Source of the DNA: Candidatus Defluviibacillus avedoerensis
GTDB lineage: Bacteria; Pseudomonadota; Gammaproteobacteria; Burkholderiales; Burkholderiaceae_C
DNA: 64,000 bases
Assembly: GCA_016703665.1 (NCBI GenBank)
Contig: JADJBS010000016.1
Coordinates: 62,001 to 126,000, forward strand
Direction of reading: 5' to 3'
Both the position numbers and the translations under genes were made by a program. Shown piece after piece: positions 1-7,947 of this stretch. The notes beneath the pieces are model-generated. The model had not been told where the DNA came from and ran no database searches. It saw only the letters and a list, made by a program, of their open reading frames with translations. Each line of letters begins with the position of its first letter. The stretch's first letter is position 1.

Positions 1-1
1 C

Positions 2-43
2 AAATACCCAATTTGGGCATCATCAACCCCAATATGGGTATTT
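2..43. promoter_or_regulatory. Paired palindromic operator candidate upstream of the wHTH gene
   Basis: Two near-identical 11-bp palindromes, CCCAATTTGGG (7-17) and CCCAATATGGG (28-38), have centres 21 bp apart, about two helical turns. The whole block is also bounded by a perfect 9-bp inverted repeat, AAATACCCA (2-10) and TGGGTATTT (35-43). It ends 33 bp before the start codon of the winged-helix regulator at 76. The geometry suits two dimers bound on one face of the helix, so autoregulation is the simple inference. No promoter was identified. Confidence 0.55.
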
Positions 44-75
44 CAATTCATCCCCCCTGAATCTACCGCACTTGC

Positions 76-315
76 ATGCGCCCTGTTCCCAAGGTGCGCC
101 AGCGGGTGTTGGCCGTGCTGTTTGGCGCGCCAGACCGCAGCTACTACGCCAACGAGCTGATCGCGCTGGCGCAGTCGGGCACGGGCGCAGTGCAGCGCGA
201 GCTGGCAGACCTGTCCGCAGCGGGCTTGCTCACCGTCAGCAAGCACAGCAACCAGAAGCATTACCAGGCCAATGTCAGCGCGACGGAAGCGGTATTGAAC
301 GCCGTTCAAAAATAG
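76..315 (+). CDS. Short winged-helix transcriptional regulator (possibly truncated)
   Basis: This 79-residue protein is almost entirely a winged helix-turn-helix. Residues about 8-65 resemble the DNA-binding half of regulators that often carry a C-terminal nucleotidyltransferase-like domain (VLFG.PDRS.YA.ELI, then GAVQRELA.L...GLLTV, then NQKHYQAN). After that core the protein ends within about 14 residues, so the C-terminal domain of longer relatives is absent. The start is the first ATG after an in-frame stop. The paired palindromes at 2-43 suggest autoregulation. It converges on the NYN gene. Its target beyond itself is unknown, and it could be a truncated remnant rather than a complete regulator. 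Confidence 0.7.
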   Translation: MRPVPKVRQRVLAVLFGAPDRSYYANELIALAQSGTGAVQRELADLSAAGLLTVSKHSNQKHYQANVSATEAVLNAVQK

Positions 316-323
316 TGGCTCCC

Positions 324-1082
324 TCAAGAATCAGTGCGTACCCGCTTCAAACGGATCTGCACATTCGACACCGTGACACCGTCGGGCCGCACCAATGGAA
401 GCTCCTTCAGCTCAAGGTAGCTCAATGAACGGACCAATTCGCTCAACTTCTTGAAGCCATAGTTGCGGGCATCAAAAGCGGGGTTGATTTTTCCGATATG
501 GCTACCGATACCACCGAGGGACGCCCACCCGTCTTCACGTGCGTTGGCATCGATGGCGGCAATGATCATGGGCTTAAGCTTGCGGACGTCAGCGACCGGA
601 ACCGGCTGCGCCTTGGGGGCATCTTTCTCGGGAGCTGGCTCGTTGCGCAGGATTTCGGTGTAAATGAACTTGTCGCACGCCGCCACAAAGGGCTCCGGCG
701 TTTTACGTTCACCGAAGCCATAGACCACCAGGCCCGCCTCACGTATGCGCGTGGCCAAGCGTGTGAAATCACTGTCGCTACTCACCAAGCAGAATCCGTC
801 GACCCTGCCGGTATGCAGTACGTCCATGGCGTCGATGATCAGGGCGGAGTCGGTGGCGTTCTTGCCGCTGGTGTAGCTGAACTGCTGTATGGGTTGGATG
901 GCCATGGTGTGCAGGACCTCTTTCCAGCCTTTCAGGTTGGTGGTGGTCCAGTCGCCATAGGCGCGCTTGATGGTGGCGGTGCCGTAGCGCGAAACTTCGG
1001 CCAGCAGTTCCTGAATGACTGACGCCTGCGCGTTATCGGCGTCTATCAAAACGGCGAGTTTTTGGTTGCTGTTGATTGCCAT
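324..1082 (-). CDS. NYN domain protein (LabA/PIN-like) with C-terminal OST-HTH-like domain
   Basis: The 252-aa protein begins with an NYN domain (residues about 6-150), a PIN-like fold of putative metal-dependent RNases. Acidic positions are visible in LAVLIDADNA, the later KNATDSALIIDAMD and LVSSDSDFTRLA, as expected for the nuclease centre. The C-terminal part (about 175-250) resembles the OST-HTH/LOTUS fold (IDANAREDGWASLGGIGSHI, then YGFKKLSELV), an RNA-binding module common in this architecture. I chose the ATG at 1082 because the family starts at this point and GGGAAGG lies just upstream. A longer reading to 1181 is possible but unsupported. RNA binding or cleavage is inferred from the family. 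Confidence 0.85.
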   Translation of the reverse strand: MAINSNQKLAVLIDADNAQASVIQELLAEVSRYGTATIKRAYGDWTTTNLKGWKEVLHTMAIQPIQQFSYTSGKNATDSALIIDAMDVLHTGRVDGFCLVSSDSDFTRLATRIREAGLVVYGFGERKTPEPFVAACDKFIYTEILRNEPAPEKDAPKAQPVPVADVRKLKPMIIAAIDANAREDGWASLGGIGSHIGKINPAFDARNYGFKKLSELVRSLSYLELKELPLVRPDGVTVSNVQIRLKRVRTDS

Positions 1083-1237
1083 GGTTACCTTCCCGTGTTG
1101 ACCGGCATCGTACCGGGCGCGGTCGATCGATTGGAGGCAATGAAGCAATGCAAATGTCCCACATCGCTTGAAACGATTCAATTTTTATAGCAATAGATCC
1201 TGAATAGACATGCCTAAAGACCAATTAAACTGACCCT

Positions 1238-2353
1238 ATGGCCGAACCCCTCATCGCCCAATATGGACCCGACGTGCCCCAAGCCATCGCGCGCATGGTG
1301 AAGGCGGTGCACCCGCGTTTTGATGCGGATGCGTTTTTGCACGACGCACTTTCAGGTTATGAAGCGCTGGCATTGATGCCGCGGGGCAAGCACATTGCAC
1401 GGGCGCTGCACCGGCACTTGCCGGCCAACTATCCAGATGCACTAGGTATTTTGCTGGCGTCTGCCCAGCAGCCGCATGGGCGTGATCCGGGGCTATCGCT
1501 CGCGTCTTTTTTGTTTTTGCCACACACGGTGTTTGTGGCCGAATTCGGTTTGGGGCATTTTGATTTGTCGATGCAGGCGCAACATGCGCTGACCCAGCGG
1601 TTTACGGCAGAGTTCAGCATTCGGCCTTTTTTGCAAAAGCACACGCAGGCTACCCTTGAGCGCCTGATGGATTGGACGCGCGACCCAAGCGAGCATGTGC
1701 GCCGGCTGGTCTCCGAGGGCACGCGGCCCAGATTGCCTTGGGCCTCGCGCCTGCCCGCTTTTCAGCGCGATCCCATGCCGGTGTTGGCCTTGCTGGAGCG
1801 CTTGAAGGACGACCCCGCGCTGTATGTGCGGCGCTCAGTAGCCAACAACCTCAATGACATCGGCAAAGACCACCCCGGTGTGCTGGCAGACACGGCCAAC
1901 GCGTGGCTCAAGGACGCCACGCCCGAGAGGCAATGGGTTGTGCAGCATGCGTTGCGCTCTGCGGTCAAACGCGGCGAGCCGGGCGCGCTGGCAGCGCTGG
2001 GGTTTGGCGCGGGGGCGGATGTGCTGATTGGCCAGGCCCGCATTGCGCCACAAAGCGCAGTGATCGGCGGCAAGGTGGCGGTGACCTTTGACGTCACCAA
2101 CAACACGGCCAAGCCACAGCGGGTGTTGGTGGATTTTGCGGTGCATTACATCAAGGCCAATGGCGCGAGCCGTGCCAAGGTTTTCAAGCTCAAAACGCTG
2201 GACCTGGCCCCGCACGAGACACAACGGATGGGCAAGCAGATATCGCTGGCCGAGATGACCACACGTAAACACTACCCGGGGCTGCACCGAGTGGATGTCA
2301 TTCTCAATGGCCGCAGCCAATTGTTGGGTAGTTTTGATTTAAGCGGCGGCTGA
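1238..2353 (+). CDS. alkC: DNA alkylation repair glycosylase AlkC with C-terminal Ig-like domain
   Basis: The 371-aa protein matches the AlkC branch of the HEAT-like-repeat DNA glycosylases, which excise alkylated bases such as 3-methyladenine without base flipping. The N-terminal two thirds is helical, with the family segments RPFLQ (about 130), HVRRLVSEGTRPRLPW (about 152-167) and LYVRRSVANNLNDIGKDHP (about 196-214). Residues about 265-368 form a beta-rich Ig-like domain (GGKVAVTFDVTN...VLVDFAVHYIKANG...), as in the longer AlkC subclass. The start is the ATG at 1238; the gene is monocistronic or leads the DUF924 gene 35 bp downstream. Function is inferred from family resemblance; catalytic residues were not assigned individually. 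Confidence 0.85.
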   Translation: MAEPLIAQYGPDVPQAIARMVKAVHPRFDADAFLHDALSGYEALALMPRGKHIARALHRHLPANYPDALGILLASAQQPHGRDPGLSLASFLFLPHTVFVAEFGLGHFDLSMQAQHALTQRFTAEFSIRPFLQKHTQATLERLMDWTRDPSEHVRRLVSEGTRPRLPWASRLPAFQRDPMPVLALLERLKDDPALYVRRSVANNLNDIGKDHPGVLADTANAWLKDATPERQWVVQHALRSAVKRGEPGALAALGFGAGADVLIGQARIAPQSAVIGGKVAVTFDVTNNTAKPQRVLVDFAVHYIKANGASRAKVFKLKTLDLAPHETQRMGKQISLAEMTTRKHYPGLHRVDVILNGRSQLLGSFDLSGG

Positions 2354-2388
2354 CCACTCGCCCGCGACCCATGGGCTATCCTTTGCGC

Positions 2389-2928
2389 ATGCAAGCCCAA
2401 GACATCCTCGATTTCTGGTTCAACGAACTCACGCCGAAGCAGCATTTCGTCAAAGAAGCGGCGCTGGATGAAACCATCCGCGCACGGTTTGGCGCCACGC
2501 TGGAAGCCGCTGCGCGTTGCGAACTGTGGCAGTGGCGGACCAGCGCCGCGGGGCGGCTTGCCGAGATCATTGTGTTGGACCAGTTCTCACGCAACGTTTA
2601 CCGCGACACCCCACGCGCCTTTGCGCAAGACCCTTTGGCCTTGGCGCTTGCACAAGAGTTGGTGGCCAGTGGCCTGGACGCCAGCCTGCCCCCAGCGCAG
2701 CGCGCATTTGCCTACATGCCGTATATGCACAGCGAATCTGCGCTGGTGCATCAGCAAGCGGTGTCCTTGTTCACCGCGCTGGGCAACGAAAACAATCTGA
2801 GCTTTGAACTGCGCCACCAGGCCATCATCACGCGCTTTGGGCGCTACCCGCACCGCAACGCGATCTTGGGGCGTGCATCGAGCGCAGAAGAGATCGCGTT
2901 TCTGGCGGAGCCGGGGTCTTCGTTTTGA
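2389..2928 (+). CDS. DUF924 family protein
   Basis: This is a soluble helical protein of about 179 residues with the DUF924 signature: DILDFWF at the N terminus, [20 protein letters not shown] near the middle, then PFxxMPYMHSE-like [10 protein letters not shown] and a C-terminal [13 protein letters not shown]. The family is widespread and uncharacterised, distantly TPR-like. I prefer the second ATG (2389), which gives the usual N terminus; an ATG at 2371 would add six residues. The stop overlaps the ATG of rluE by one base, so the two are probably translated together. Confidence 0.85.
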   Translation: MQAQDILDFWFNELTPKQHFVKEAALDETIRARFGATLEAAARCELWQWRTSAAGRLAEIIVLDQFSRNVYRDTPRAFAQDPLALALAQELVASGLDASLPPAQRAFAYMPYMHSESALVHQQAVSLFTALGNENNLSFELRHQAIITRFGRYPHRNAILGRASSAEEIAFLAEPGSSF

Positions 2929-3476
2929 TGAAAGCTACGCCGCGCCTGATCCGCTTCAACAAGCCCTATGGTGTGCTAAGCCAGTTCACCGCTGAGGGGC
3001 GCTGGCGGGGTTTGAGCGACTACATTGACCTGCCGGGCGTCTATGTGGCTGGCCGGCTGGACGCTGACAGCGAAGGCCTGTTGCTGCTCACCAGCGACGG
3101 CAAATTACAAGCCCGCATTGCCGATCCGCGCTTCAAGATGGAAAAGACCTATTGGGTGCAGGTAGAAGGCGTGCCCGACGATGCCGCGCTGGCTGCGCTG
3201 CGCCGCGGTGTGCAACTTAACGATGGCATGACGCTGCCCGCCCGGGCCGACATCATCGAGCCGCCCCCCACGCTGTGGGAGCGCGACCCGCCGATTCGGG
3301 TGCGACAAAACATCCCTACCGCCTGGCTGGCCTTGAGCATCCGAGAAGGCCGCAACCGCCAGGTGCGGCGCATGACAGCAGCGGTGGGCCACCCCACGCT
3401 GCGGCTGGTGCGTGCGGCCATCGGGCCGTATTCGCTGGAGGGTTTGGCGCCGGGGACGTGGCTGGCGATCGGCTAG
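2928..3476 (+). CDS. rluE: 23S rRNA pseudouridine synthase, RluE type
   Basis: A 182-aa enzyme of the RsuA/RluB/E/F group, lacking the N-terminal S4 domain as RluE does. It shows the group motifs [12 protein letters not shown] (about 8-20), the catalytic-Asp loop [19 protein letters not shown] (Asp in RLDADSEG, about 46) and [24 protein letters not shown] near the C terminus. E. coli RluE makes pseudouridine 2457 in 23S rRNA; the same target is inferred. The ATG at 2928 overlaps the TGA of the DUF924 gene. The TTG just before it would add one residue. Confidence 0.85.
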   Translation: MKATPRLIRFNKPYGVLSQFTAEGRWRGLSDYIDLPGVYVAGRLDADSEGLLLLTSDGKLQARIADPRFKMEKTYWVQVEGVPDDAALAALRRGVQLNDGMTLPARADIIEPPPTLWERDPPIRVRQNIPTAWLALSIREGRNRQVRRMTAAVGHPTLRLVRAAIGPYSLEGLAPGTWLAIG

Positions 3477-3542
3477 CGCCGTCAGGTAGTATCTGCCCAC
3501 GTTTTCCAAACCGCTTTTGCCGTCATCACCCAAGGAGATTTC

Positions 3543-4166
3543 ATGCCCCAACTCAAACTCAGCTACTTCGACTTTCACGGCGGCCGCGCAGAGCCGATTC
3601 GCCTGGCCTTGAACATCGGCGGTGTTGCCTTCGAAGACCACCGTTTTGCACCGGCCGAATTCCCCGAGGTGCGCAAGACCACGCCGTTTGGCCAGGTTCC
3701 TACCCTGCAGGTGGACGGTGTGCAGGTCACGCAGTGCGATGCCATGCTGCGCTACGCCGGCAAGCTGGCCGGGCTCTACCCCACAGACGCCTACCAGGCC
3801 CTGCTGTGCGATGAGGTGATGTACGTGGTGGAAGAGGCAGGCGTCAAGATGGGCCCTACCTTCCGCATGACGGGTGACGAGCAAAAGGCCGCGCGGCTGG
3901 CGCTGGTCAATGGCTCCATGCCGGTGTATCTGGCCTGGCTGCAGGCCCGCTTGCAAGCCCAGGGCGGTGAATACTTTGCCGATGGCCGGTTGACCGTGGC
4001 CGACCTGAAGGTGTTTGTGGATGTGCGTGCCCTGAATTCAGGCCGCTTTGACCATATACCGACGGATCTGATCGCCAAGGTGGCGCCAGCGCTCAATGCC
4101 CACAACCAGCGCATTGCGCAGCACGCGGGTGTCGCGGCTTACTACGCCAAGGTCGCGGCCAAGTAA
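3543..4166 (+). CDS. Glutathione S-transferase family protein
   Basis: The 207-aa protein has a thioredoxin-like N-terminal GST domain (LSYFDFHGGRAEPIRLAL, Tyr8 as the probable catalytic tyrosine; FGQVPTLQVDG with the cis-proline; then the SNAIL-like motif rewritten here as QCDAMLRYAG) and an all-helical C-terminal domain (about 85-200). The Tyr and layout fit the sigma/alpha/mu-like Tyr-type GSTs. It acts in the cytosol, conjugating or isomerising with glutathione; the substrate is unknown. A clear AAGGAG ribosome-binding site lies 6 bp before the ATG. It stands alone between rluE and flhC. Confidence 0.85.
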   Translation: MPQLKLSYFDFHGGRAEPIRLALNIGGVAFEDHRFAPAEFPEVRKTTPFGQVPTLQVDGVQVTQCDAMLRYAGKLAGLYPTDAYQALLCDEVMYVVEEAGVKMGPTFRMTGDEQKAARLALVNGSMPVYLAWLQARLQAQGGEYFADGRLTVADLKVFVDVRALNSGRFDHIPTDLIAKVAPALNAHNQRIAQHAGVAAYYAKVAAK

Positions 4167-4178
4167 GCAACGCAACCC

Positions 4179-4718
4179 TCAGTGCAACTGCATCGCATGC
4201 TGCCCTGCCCCCTTGCCAGCCCGTGCAGGTGGGTTGCACAGGCCACAGGTGAAGTGGCGTGAGGCCTCATATGCGTCGGTCACAAAGTGCCCACCGCACT
4301 TGGAGCAGGTGGTCATGCTCAGCATGTTGTTGTTGACAAACCTCACCAGGCGCCAGGCGCGGGTGATGGACAAGAGTTCTTCCAGCCCGCACACCTTGAT
4401 CTGCTCCGCATAGAGCTTGTAAGCCTTGATCACCACATCAATGTCGTCCAGATCAGACGACTTGGCGATGTAGTTGTAGGTGTTCATGAACAGCGACGAA
4501 TGGATATTGGGCTGCCAGGTCAGGAACCAGTCGGTCGAAAACGGCAACTGCCCCTTGGAAGGTGAGCGGCCAGACACTTCTTTATAGAGGCGCAGCAGAC
4601 GCTCATAAGACAGATCGGTTTCGCTCTCCAGCACCTGCAGCCGGGCGCCCAACTGGATCAGGCTCACAGCGCGGTCGATTTGTTTGGATTCGGTCAGGAT
4701 GCTTTTGGGGGTTGCCAT
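4179..4718 (-). CDS. flhC: Flagellar transcriptional activator FlhC
   Basis: The 179-aa protein matches FlhC along its length, including the zinc-binding Cys quartet near the C terminus (CSKCGG ... CGLC). FlhC forms the FlhD4C2 complex that activates class II flagellar operons with sigma-70. The presence of flhDC implies a motile cell with peritrichous-type control as in many Burkholderiales. flhD lies upstream on the same strand, but the interval between them is occupied by an artificial-looking G/C tract, so real spacing and any flhC leader cannot be judged. It is convergent with the GST gene. Confidence 0.93.
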   Translation of the reverse strand: MATPKSILTESKQIDRAVSLIQLGARLQVLESETDLSYERLLRLYKEVSGRSPSKGQLPFSTDWFLTWQPNIHSSLFMNTYNYIAKSSDLDDIDVVIKAYKLYAEQIKVCGLEELLSITRAWRLVRFVNNNMLSMTTCSKCGGHFVTDAYEASRHFTCGLCNPPARAGKGAGQHAMQLH

Positions 4719-4749
4719 GATGTTCTGCCTGAATGATTGAAGAGATTCG

Positions 4750-4920
4750 CGGCCGCCGCCGGGGCGGGGGGGCCCCGGGCCGGGCGGGGCCCCCGGGGGG
4801 GCGGCGGCGGGGGCGGGGGGGGGGGTAACGCAAAGGACCGGCCCGCGGGGGGGGGCCCCGCAAGGGGGGGGGGCCCCCCGGGGGGGGGGCCGGCGGGGGG
4901 GGGGGGGGGGGGGGGGGGGG
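4750..4920. other. Poly-G/C low-complexity tract, probable assembly artefact
   Basis: About 171 bases between flhC and flhD consist almost entirely of G runs broken by short C runs, ending in a run of 28 or more G. Only around 10 A/T bases occur in the tract. Sequence on both sides is normal, and both flanking genes are intact. Such a tract is unlike anything else in the window and resembles the poly-G calls of two-colour sequencing or a badly closed gap. Proline/glycine-only reading frames through it are not genes. Confidence 0.8.
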
Positions 4921-4927
4921 CTAACAT

Positions 4928-5254
4928 TTACAGGGCTTCTGAGAACTTGCCGGCCATCAGGATCGAGGCATGCAGCTTGGCGGTGTCGCCGTTCTCCACC
5001 TTGCGGACGTTGTGGTTGGTCAACAGCTGCCAGACGATGTCGTCATCCACGCGGAAGCGGCACAGCAGCATGTTGCCGGACGCAATCTTCATGATCTGGG
5101 CGGGTGACAAGGTGGCAATCAGGTCGGCGGCTTCTTCTGACATACCCAGGCGGAAGAGTGCTTCGGCGCGGTCCTGGCGGATCAGGCTTTGGGCCAGCAT
5201 CAGGTAGGTGAGGTTGGCTTCGCGGATTTCAGAGAGCATTTGGTCGGTGTTCAT
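4928..5254 (-). CDS. flhD: Flagellar transcriptional activator FlhD
   Basis: This 108-aa helical protein matches FlhD over its full length (MLSEIREANLTYLMLAQ..., then the helix-turn-helix-like centre and NHNVRKVENGDTAKLHASIL). It partners FlhC as the master activator of flagellar genes and gives promoter specificity to the complex. A ribosome-binding site (TAGGAG) precedes the ATG by about 8 bp. As the first gene of flhDC its promoter should lie in 5255-5395, where I saw no certain elements. The stop codon lies only 8 bp from the poly-G tract. Confidence 0.93.
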   Translation of the reverse strand: MNTDQMLSEIREANLTYLMLAQSLIRQDRAEALFRLGMSEEAADLIATLSPAQIMKIASGNMLLCRFRVDDDIVWQLLTNHNVRKVENGDTAKLHASILMAGKFSEAL

Positions 5255-5395
5255 TTCTAACTCCTAAGAGGGGAATCAAGTGCTTGATTCGATGAAATGA
5301 ATTGTGAAACCAGGCCTGTTTAACTTGAATCAGCAAAAGGCTGTTTGGGGTGTCAGGCGGGTTGGCCAGGGCTTGTAGGGCAAATGCTGACAAGC

Positions 5396-5422
5396 AAAAA
5401 AATGGCGGGTCTTTGCCCGCCA
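5396..5422 (-). terminator. Rho-independent terminator of the MDR reductase gene
   Basis: On the minus strand a perfect 7-bp stem (TGGCGGG/CCCGCCA, 6-nt loop, 5403-5422) is followed directly by seven T residues (5396-5402). It lies about 40 bp past the stop of the reductase gene ending at 5461 and before flhD on the same strand. It should end that transcript and insulate flhDC. Confidence 0.85.
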
Positions 5423-5460
5423 GTTGGTGGTTTAGGCGCCCATCAACGCCCGGTTTTGGC

Positions 5461-6603
5461 TCAAGTCTTGCTGGGGTTAATCAGGTATTTGGTACCCGTG
5501 GCGCGCTGGCCATACACAGCAATGTGTTCGGGTTGCAGCGCCTCGACCAGGGAAATCTCTTTGCTGTAGTGGCTGGCAAAGGTGGTCTTGAGTTCAGCAG
5601 CCACACGTTGGCGCAGGCGCTGGTTAGCTTCGGCACCGATGGTTTGCAAGAACGGGAACAAGAGCCACCCACCTACACCCCAGGCAAACCCAAAGTTGCG
5701 GGTAATCTCGGTAGGGCCTGTGTTCAGGCCGCCGTAGATGTACACCTGCTTGTGGACATTGGTGCCATAGCGGCTGTATTCGGTAGCGGTGCGGCCCAGG
5801 GCAGCCTCCATGCAGCTCAGGATCTGCCCCGCCAGCTTGCCGCCGCCCGTGGCATCAAAGGCCACTGTCGCACCTGTGGCCACCAGGGCATCTGTCAGGT
5901 CATCCATGAACGTAGGTGCGGACGTATCGCACACGTATTGGGCACCGATGCCTTTGAGTAACTCAGCCTGTTCGGGCTTACGCACGATGTTGACAAGCTG
6001 GATACCGTCTTTGATGCAGATTCGGTTGAGCATCTGCCCCAGGTTGGACGCGGCCGCCGTGTGGATCAGCGCGCTGTGCCCATCGCGCCGCATGGTTTCC
6101 ACCATGCCCAGTGCGGTAAGGGGGTTCACAAAGCAGGACGCACCTTCTGCGGCTGTGGTGCCGTCTCGCAGCAGCAGGCATTGATCGGCCTTCATGCTGC
6201 GGTACTGTGCGTACATCGCACCGCCAATCATCGCAACCGTCTTGCCCATCAGCGCTTGAGCGGCTGGCGACGAACCGGCTGCAACGACCACGCCCGCGCC
6301 TTCATTGCCGACTGGCAGCGACTGGTCTAGCCGCCCGGCCATGGCTTTCATCGCGGCAGATGGGATTTGTGCGGTAAGCACTGGGCTGGCCGGTGTGCCC
6401 GAAGCCTTCACGGTGCTGAGATCCGCCGCACCAAACAGCAACCCGATGTCTGAGGGATTGATGGGGGTGGCCTCAATGCGAACGATGACTTCGTCCGCCG
6501 CGGGTGCCGGGGTTTCTACTTGGACGAGGGAAATCTCCAACTCGCCAACCGGTGTGACCCGTGAACGAAGTTGAAGACCAGTGGTAGAAAAAGGGGTGGT
6601 CAT
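5461..6603 (-). CDS. Zinc-independent MDR alcohol dehydrogenase / quinone oxidoreductase
   Basis: The 380-aa protein is a medium-chain dehydrogenase/reductase. Its N-terminal GroES-like part includes VGNEGAGVVVAAG (about 98-110), and its Rossmann half includes IHTAAASNLGQMLNRICI (about 182-199), matching the quinone-oxidoreductase/trans-2-enoyl-reductase side of the family, which lacks the structural zinc Cys cluster. It would reduce a small carbonyl or enone with NADPH; substrate unknown. The ATG at 6603 follows AGGAG; a longer in-frame reading to 6888 would overlap the opposite gene. It ends at a strong terminator (5396-5422). Confidence 0.85.
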   Translation of the reverse strand: MTTPFSTTGLQLRSRVTPVGELEISLVQVETPAPAADEVIVRIEATPINPSDIGLLFGAADLSTVKASGTPASPVLTAQIPSAAMKAMAGRLDQSLPVGNEGAGVVVAAGSSPAAQALMGKTVAMIGGAMYAQYRSMKADQCLLLRDGTTAAEGASCFVNPLTALGMVETMRRDGHSALIHTAAASNLGQMLNRICIKDGIQLVNIVRKPEQAELLKGIGAQYVCDTSAPTFMDDLTDALVATGATVAFDATGGGKLAGQILSCMEAALGRTATEYSRYGTNVHKQVYIYGGLNTGPTEITRNFGFAWGVGGWLLFPFLQTIGAEANQRLRQRVAAELKTTFASHYSKEISLVEALQPEHIAVYGQRATGTKYLINPSKT

Positions 6604-6699
6604 GGGGCTTGTCTCCTGAAGTGGGTCAGACTCTAGCAGGCAAGTGTCAGAACGGCTGTCACCTCCAGGCAGTAACTCAGATTTTGCTAGCATCCAGCC

Positions 6700-7337
6700 A
6701 TGCCCCAACCCGACTACAGCCCTTCTGCCGACCGAAACAAGCAACCGATATTGGATGTGTTGCAAAGCTCCTGCCTCGCAAAGGCACGGCCCTGGAAATT
6801 GCATCCGGCACCGGGCAGCATGTGGCCTGGTTTGCCAAGAACATGCTGGACTGGACCTGGCAACCGACAGACTTTCACCCCGGAGCACTGCTAAACATTG
6901 AAATGCGTGCCAATGATGCAGACCTGGTCAATGTGCTGGAATCTGTGCAACTGGACGTGTGCAACGAACCCTGGTTTGCTCCGGGGTCTGCGCTGGCGGC
7001 GGCATTTGCCAAACCCAGCTTTGATTTGATTCTGTGTATCAACATGTTGCACATCGCGCCATGGGCTGCCTGCCCTGCCCTGATGCGTGGCGCAGCGCAG
7101 TACCTGGCGCCAGGCGGTGTGTTGGTAACCTATGGCCCCTACTTTGAAGCCGATGTCACGCCCACGCCGAGCAATGTGGAATTTGACATCAGCCTGCGTG
7201 AGCAGAATGCCACCTGGGGAATCCGGCAAATCACCGATGTCACGCGAGAAGCCGCCAACGCAGGCCTGCACTTGCGCGAGCGCCATGCGATGCCTGCCAA
7301 CAACCTCTTACTGGTCTGGGCCAGGGAGAACGGGTGA
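6700..7337 (+). pseudogene. DUF938 SAM-dependent methyltransferase, frameshifted
   Basis: Two overlapping frames together encode one DUF938-family class I methyltransferase. The ATG at 6700 gives the family N terminus (YSPSADRNKQPILDVLQ). From about 6765 the next frame continues with LLPRKGTALEIASGTGQH (SAM-binding motif I) through QLDVC, LILCINMLHIAPW and GGVLVTYGPY to the natural stop. Adding one A to the AAA run at 6763-6766 restores LQKLLPRKGTALE, just as the family reads. It is therefore either a recent single-base deletion or a sequencing error. Substrate unknown. It is divergent from the MDR reductase. Confidence 0.75.
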
Positions 7338-7456
7338 CATTTGCGTGGCAAGATTGATCACCACAACTTGGCCTGGATGCACGAACGGAAAGCAATCTGA
7401 TCACGCTTTAGGAGATGAAGATTAAGTTGTCAGGCATGGAAGACCTAAAGGTCAAA

Positions 7457-7830
7457 CTACCCCGGGCAAGTGACCTGGGTATAGCGTTGCAGATCCGCTT
7501 GCGACAAAGCTCCTGTGCCGGATGGATTGTTGAAATTTTGCCTTCCCAATATGATGGTCACCGATCGGAGGGATTCCATAGTGACCACTCCCTGTCCGTT
7601 CTGTGCTTCGATGACATGTGGCGCCGTAAAGCGTACGGCGTACTTTATGGATCCAACTGTCCGGTTTTGTAGCTGTACAAAATAGACTCCTCGCGAGGTA
7701 CTCCCGGTACTGTAGATCTTGCTGGAAAAGGAATTAGCGGCAACGCGACCTTCGCAGTATGCCCGTGCACCACTTGTGCCGAACAATAGGAAAAGCGCGC
7801 ATAGCGGAATCAGAAAAAGCGGTTGAGCAT
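7457..7830 (-). CDS. Small secreted protein of unknown function (start region probably frameshifted)
   Basis: The clear part is a Sec signal peptide (PLFLIPLCALFLLFGTSGARA) followed by a mature chain of about 100 residues with two cysteines, one just after the cleavage site (YCEG) and one at the C terminus (VTCPG), perhaps a disulfide. The signal frame has no nearby start. An ATG at 7830 with AAGGGAG just upstream is one base out of frame (MLNRFF, stop). One extra base in the C/T run near 7818-7824 would give MLNPLFLIPLC. Read literally, the frame opens at 7921 with a 33-residue non-hydrophobic lead. I recognise no family. Confidence 0.5.
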
Positions 7831-7947
7831 GGCGGGCTCCCTTTGCGATTACTGGGCAGTCTCTGGATGCCTTAACTGTAATCAGTCGACACCCAAATAC
7901 CACTTCTTTGATCAAACTCAAGCGTCAAACTGACTGATTCGCCTCAC

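Noticed and set aside
43..327. A minus-strand frame overlapping the wHTH gene
   Set aside because: The opposite strand encodes a clear winged-helix protein with an operator-like region; the minus frame has no recognisable features.
4860..4920. G-quadruplex or regulatory G-tract between flhD and flhC
   Set aside because: The run of 28 or more G is more simply a sequencing artefact; no biological claim is justified.
4603..5207. Gly- or Pro-rich open frames through the poly-G tract
   Set aside because: They exist only because the tract lacks A/T and hence stop codons; probably artificial sequence.
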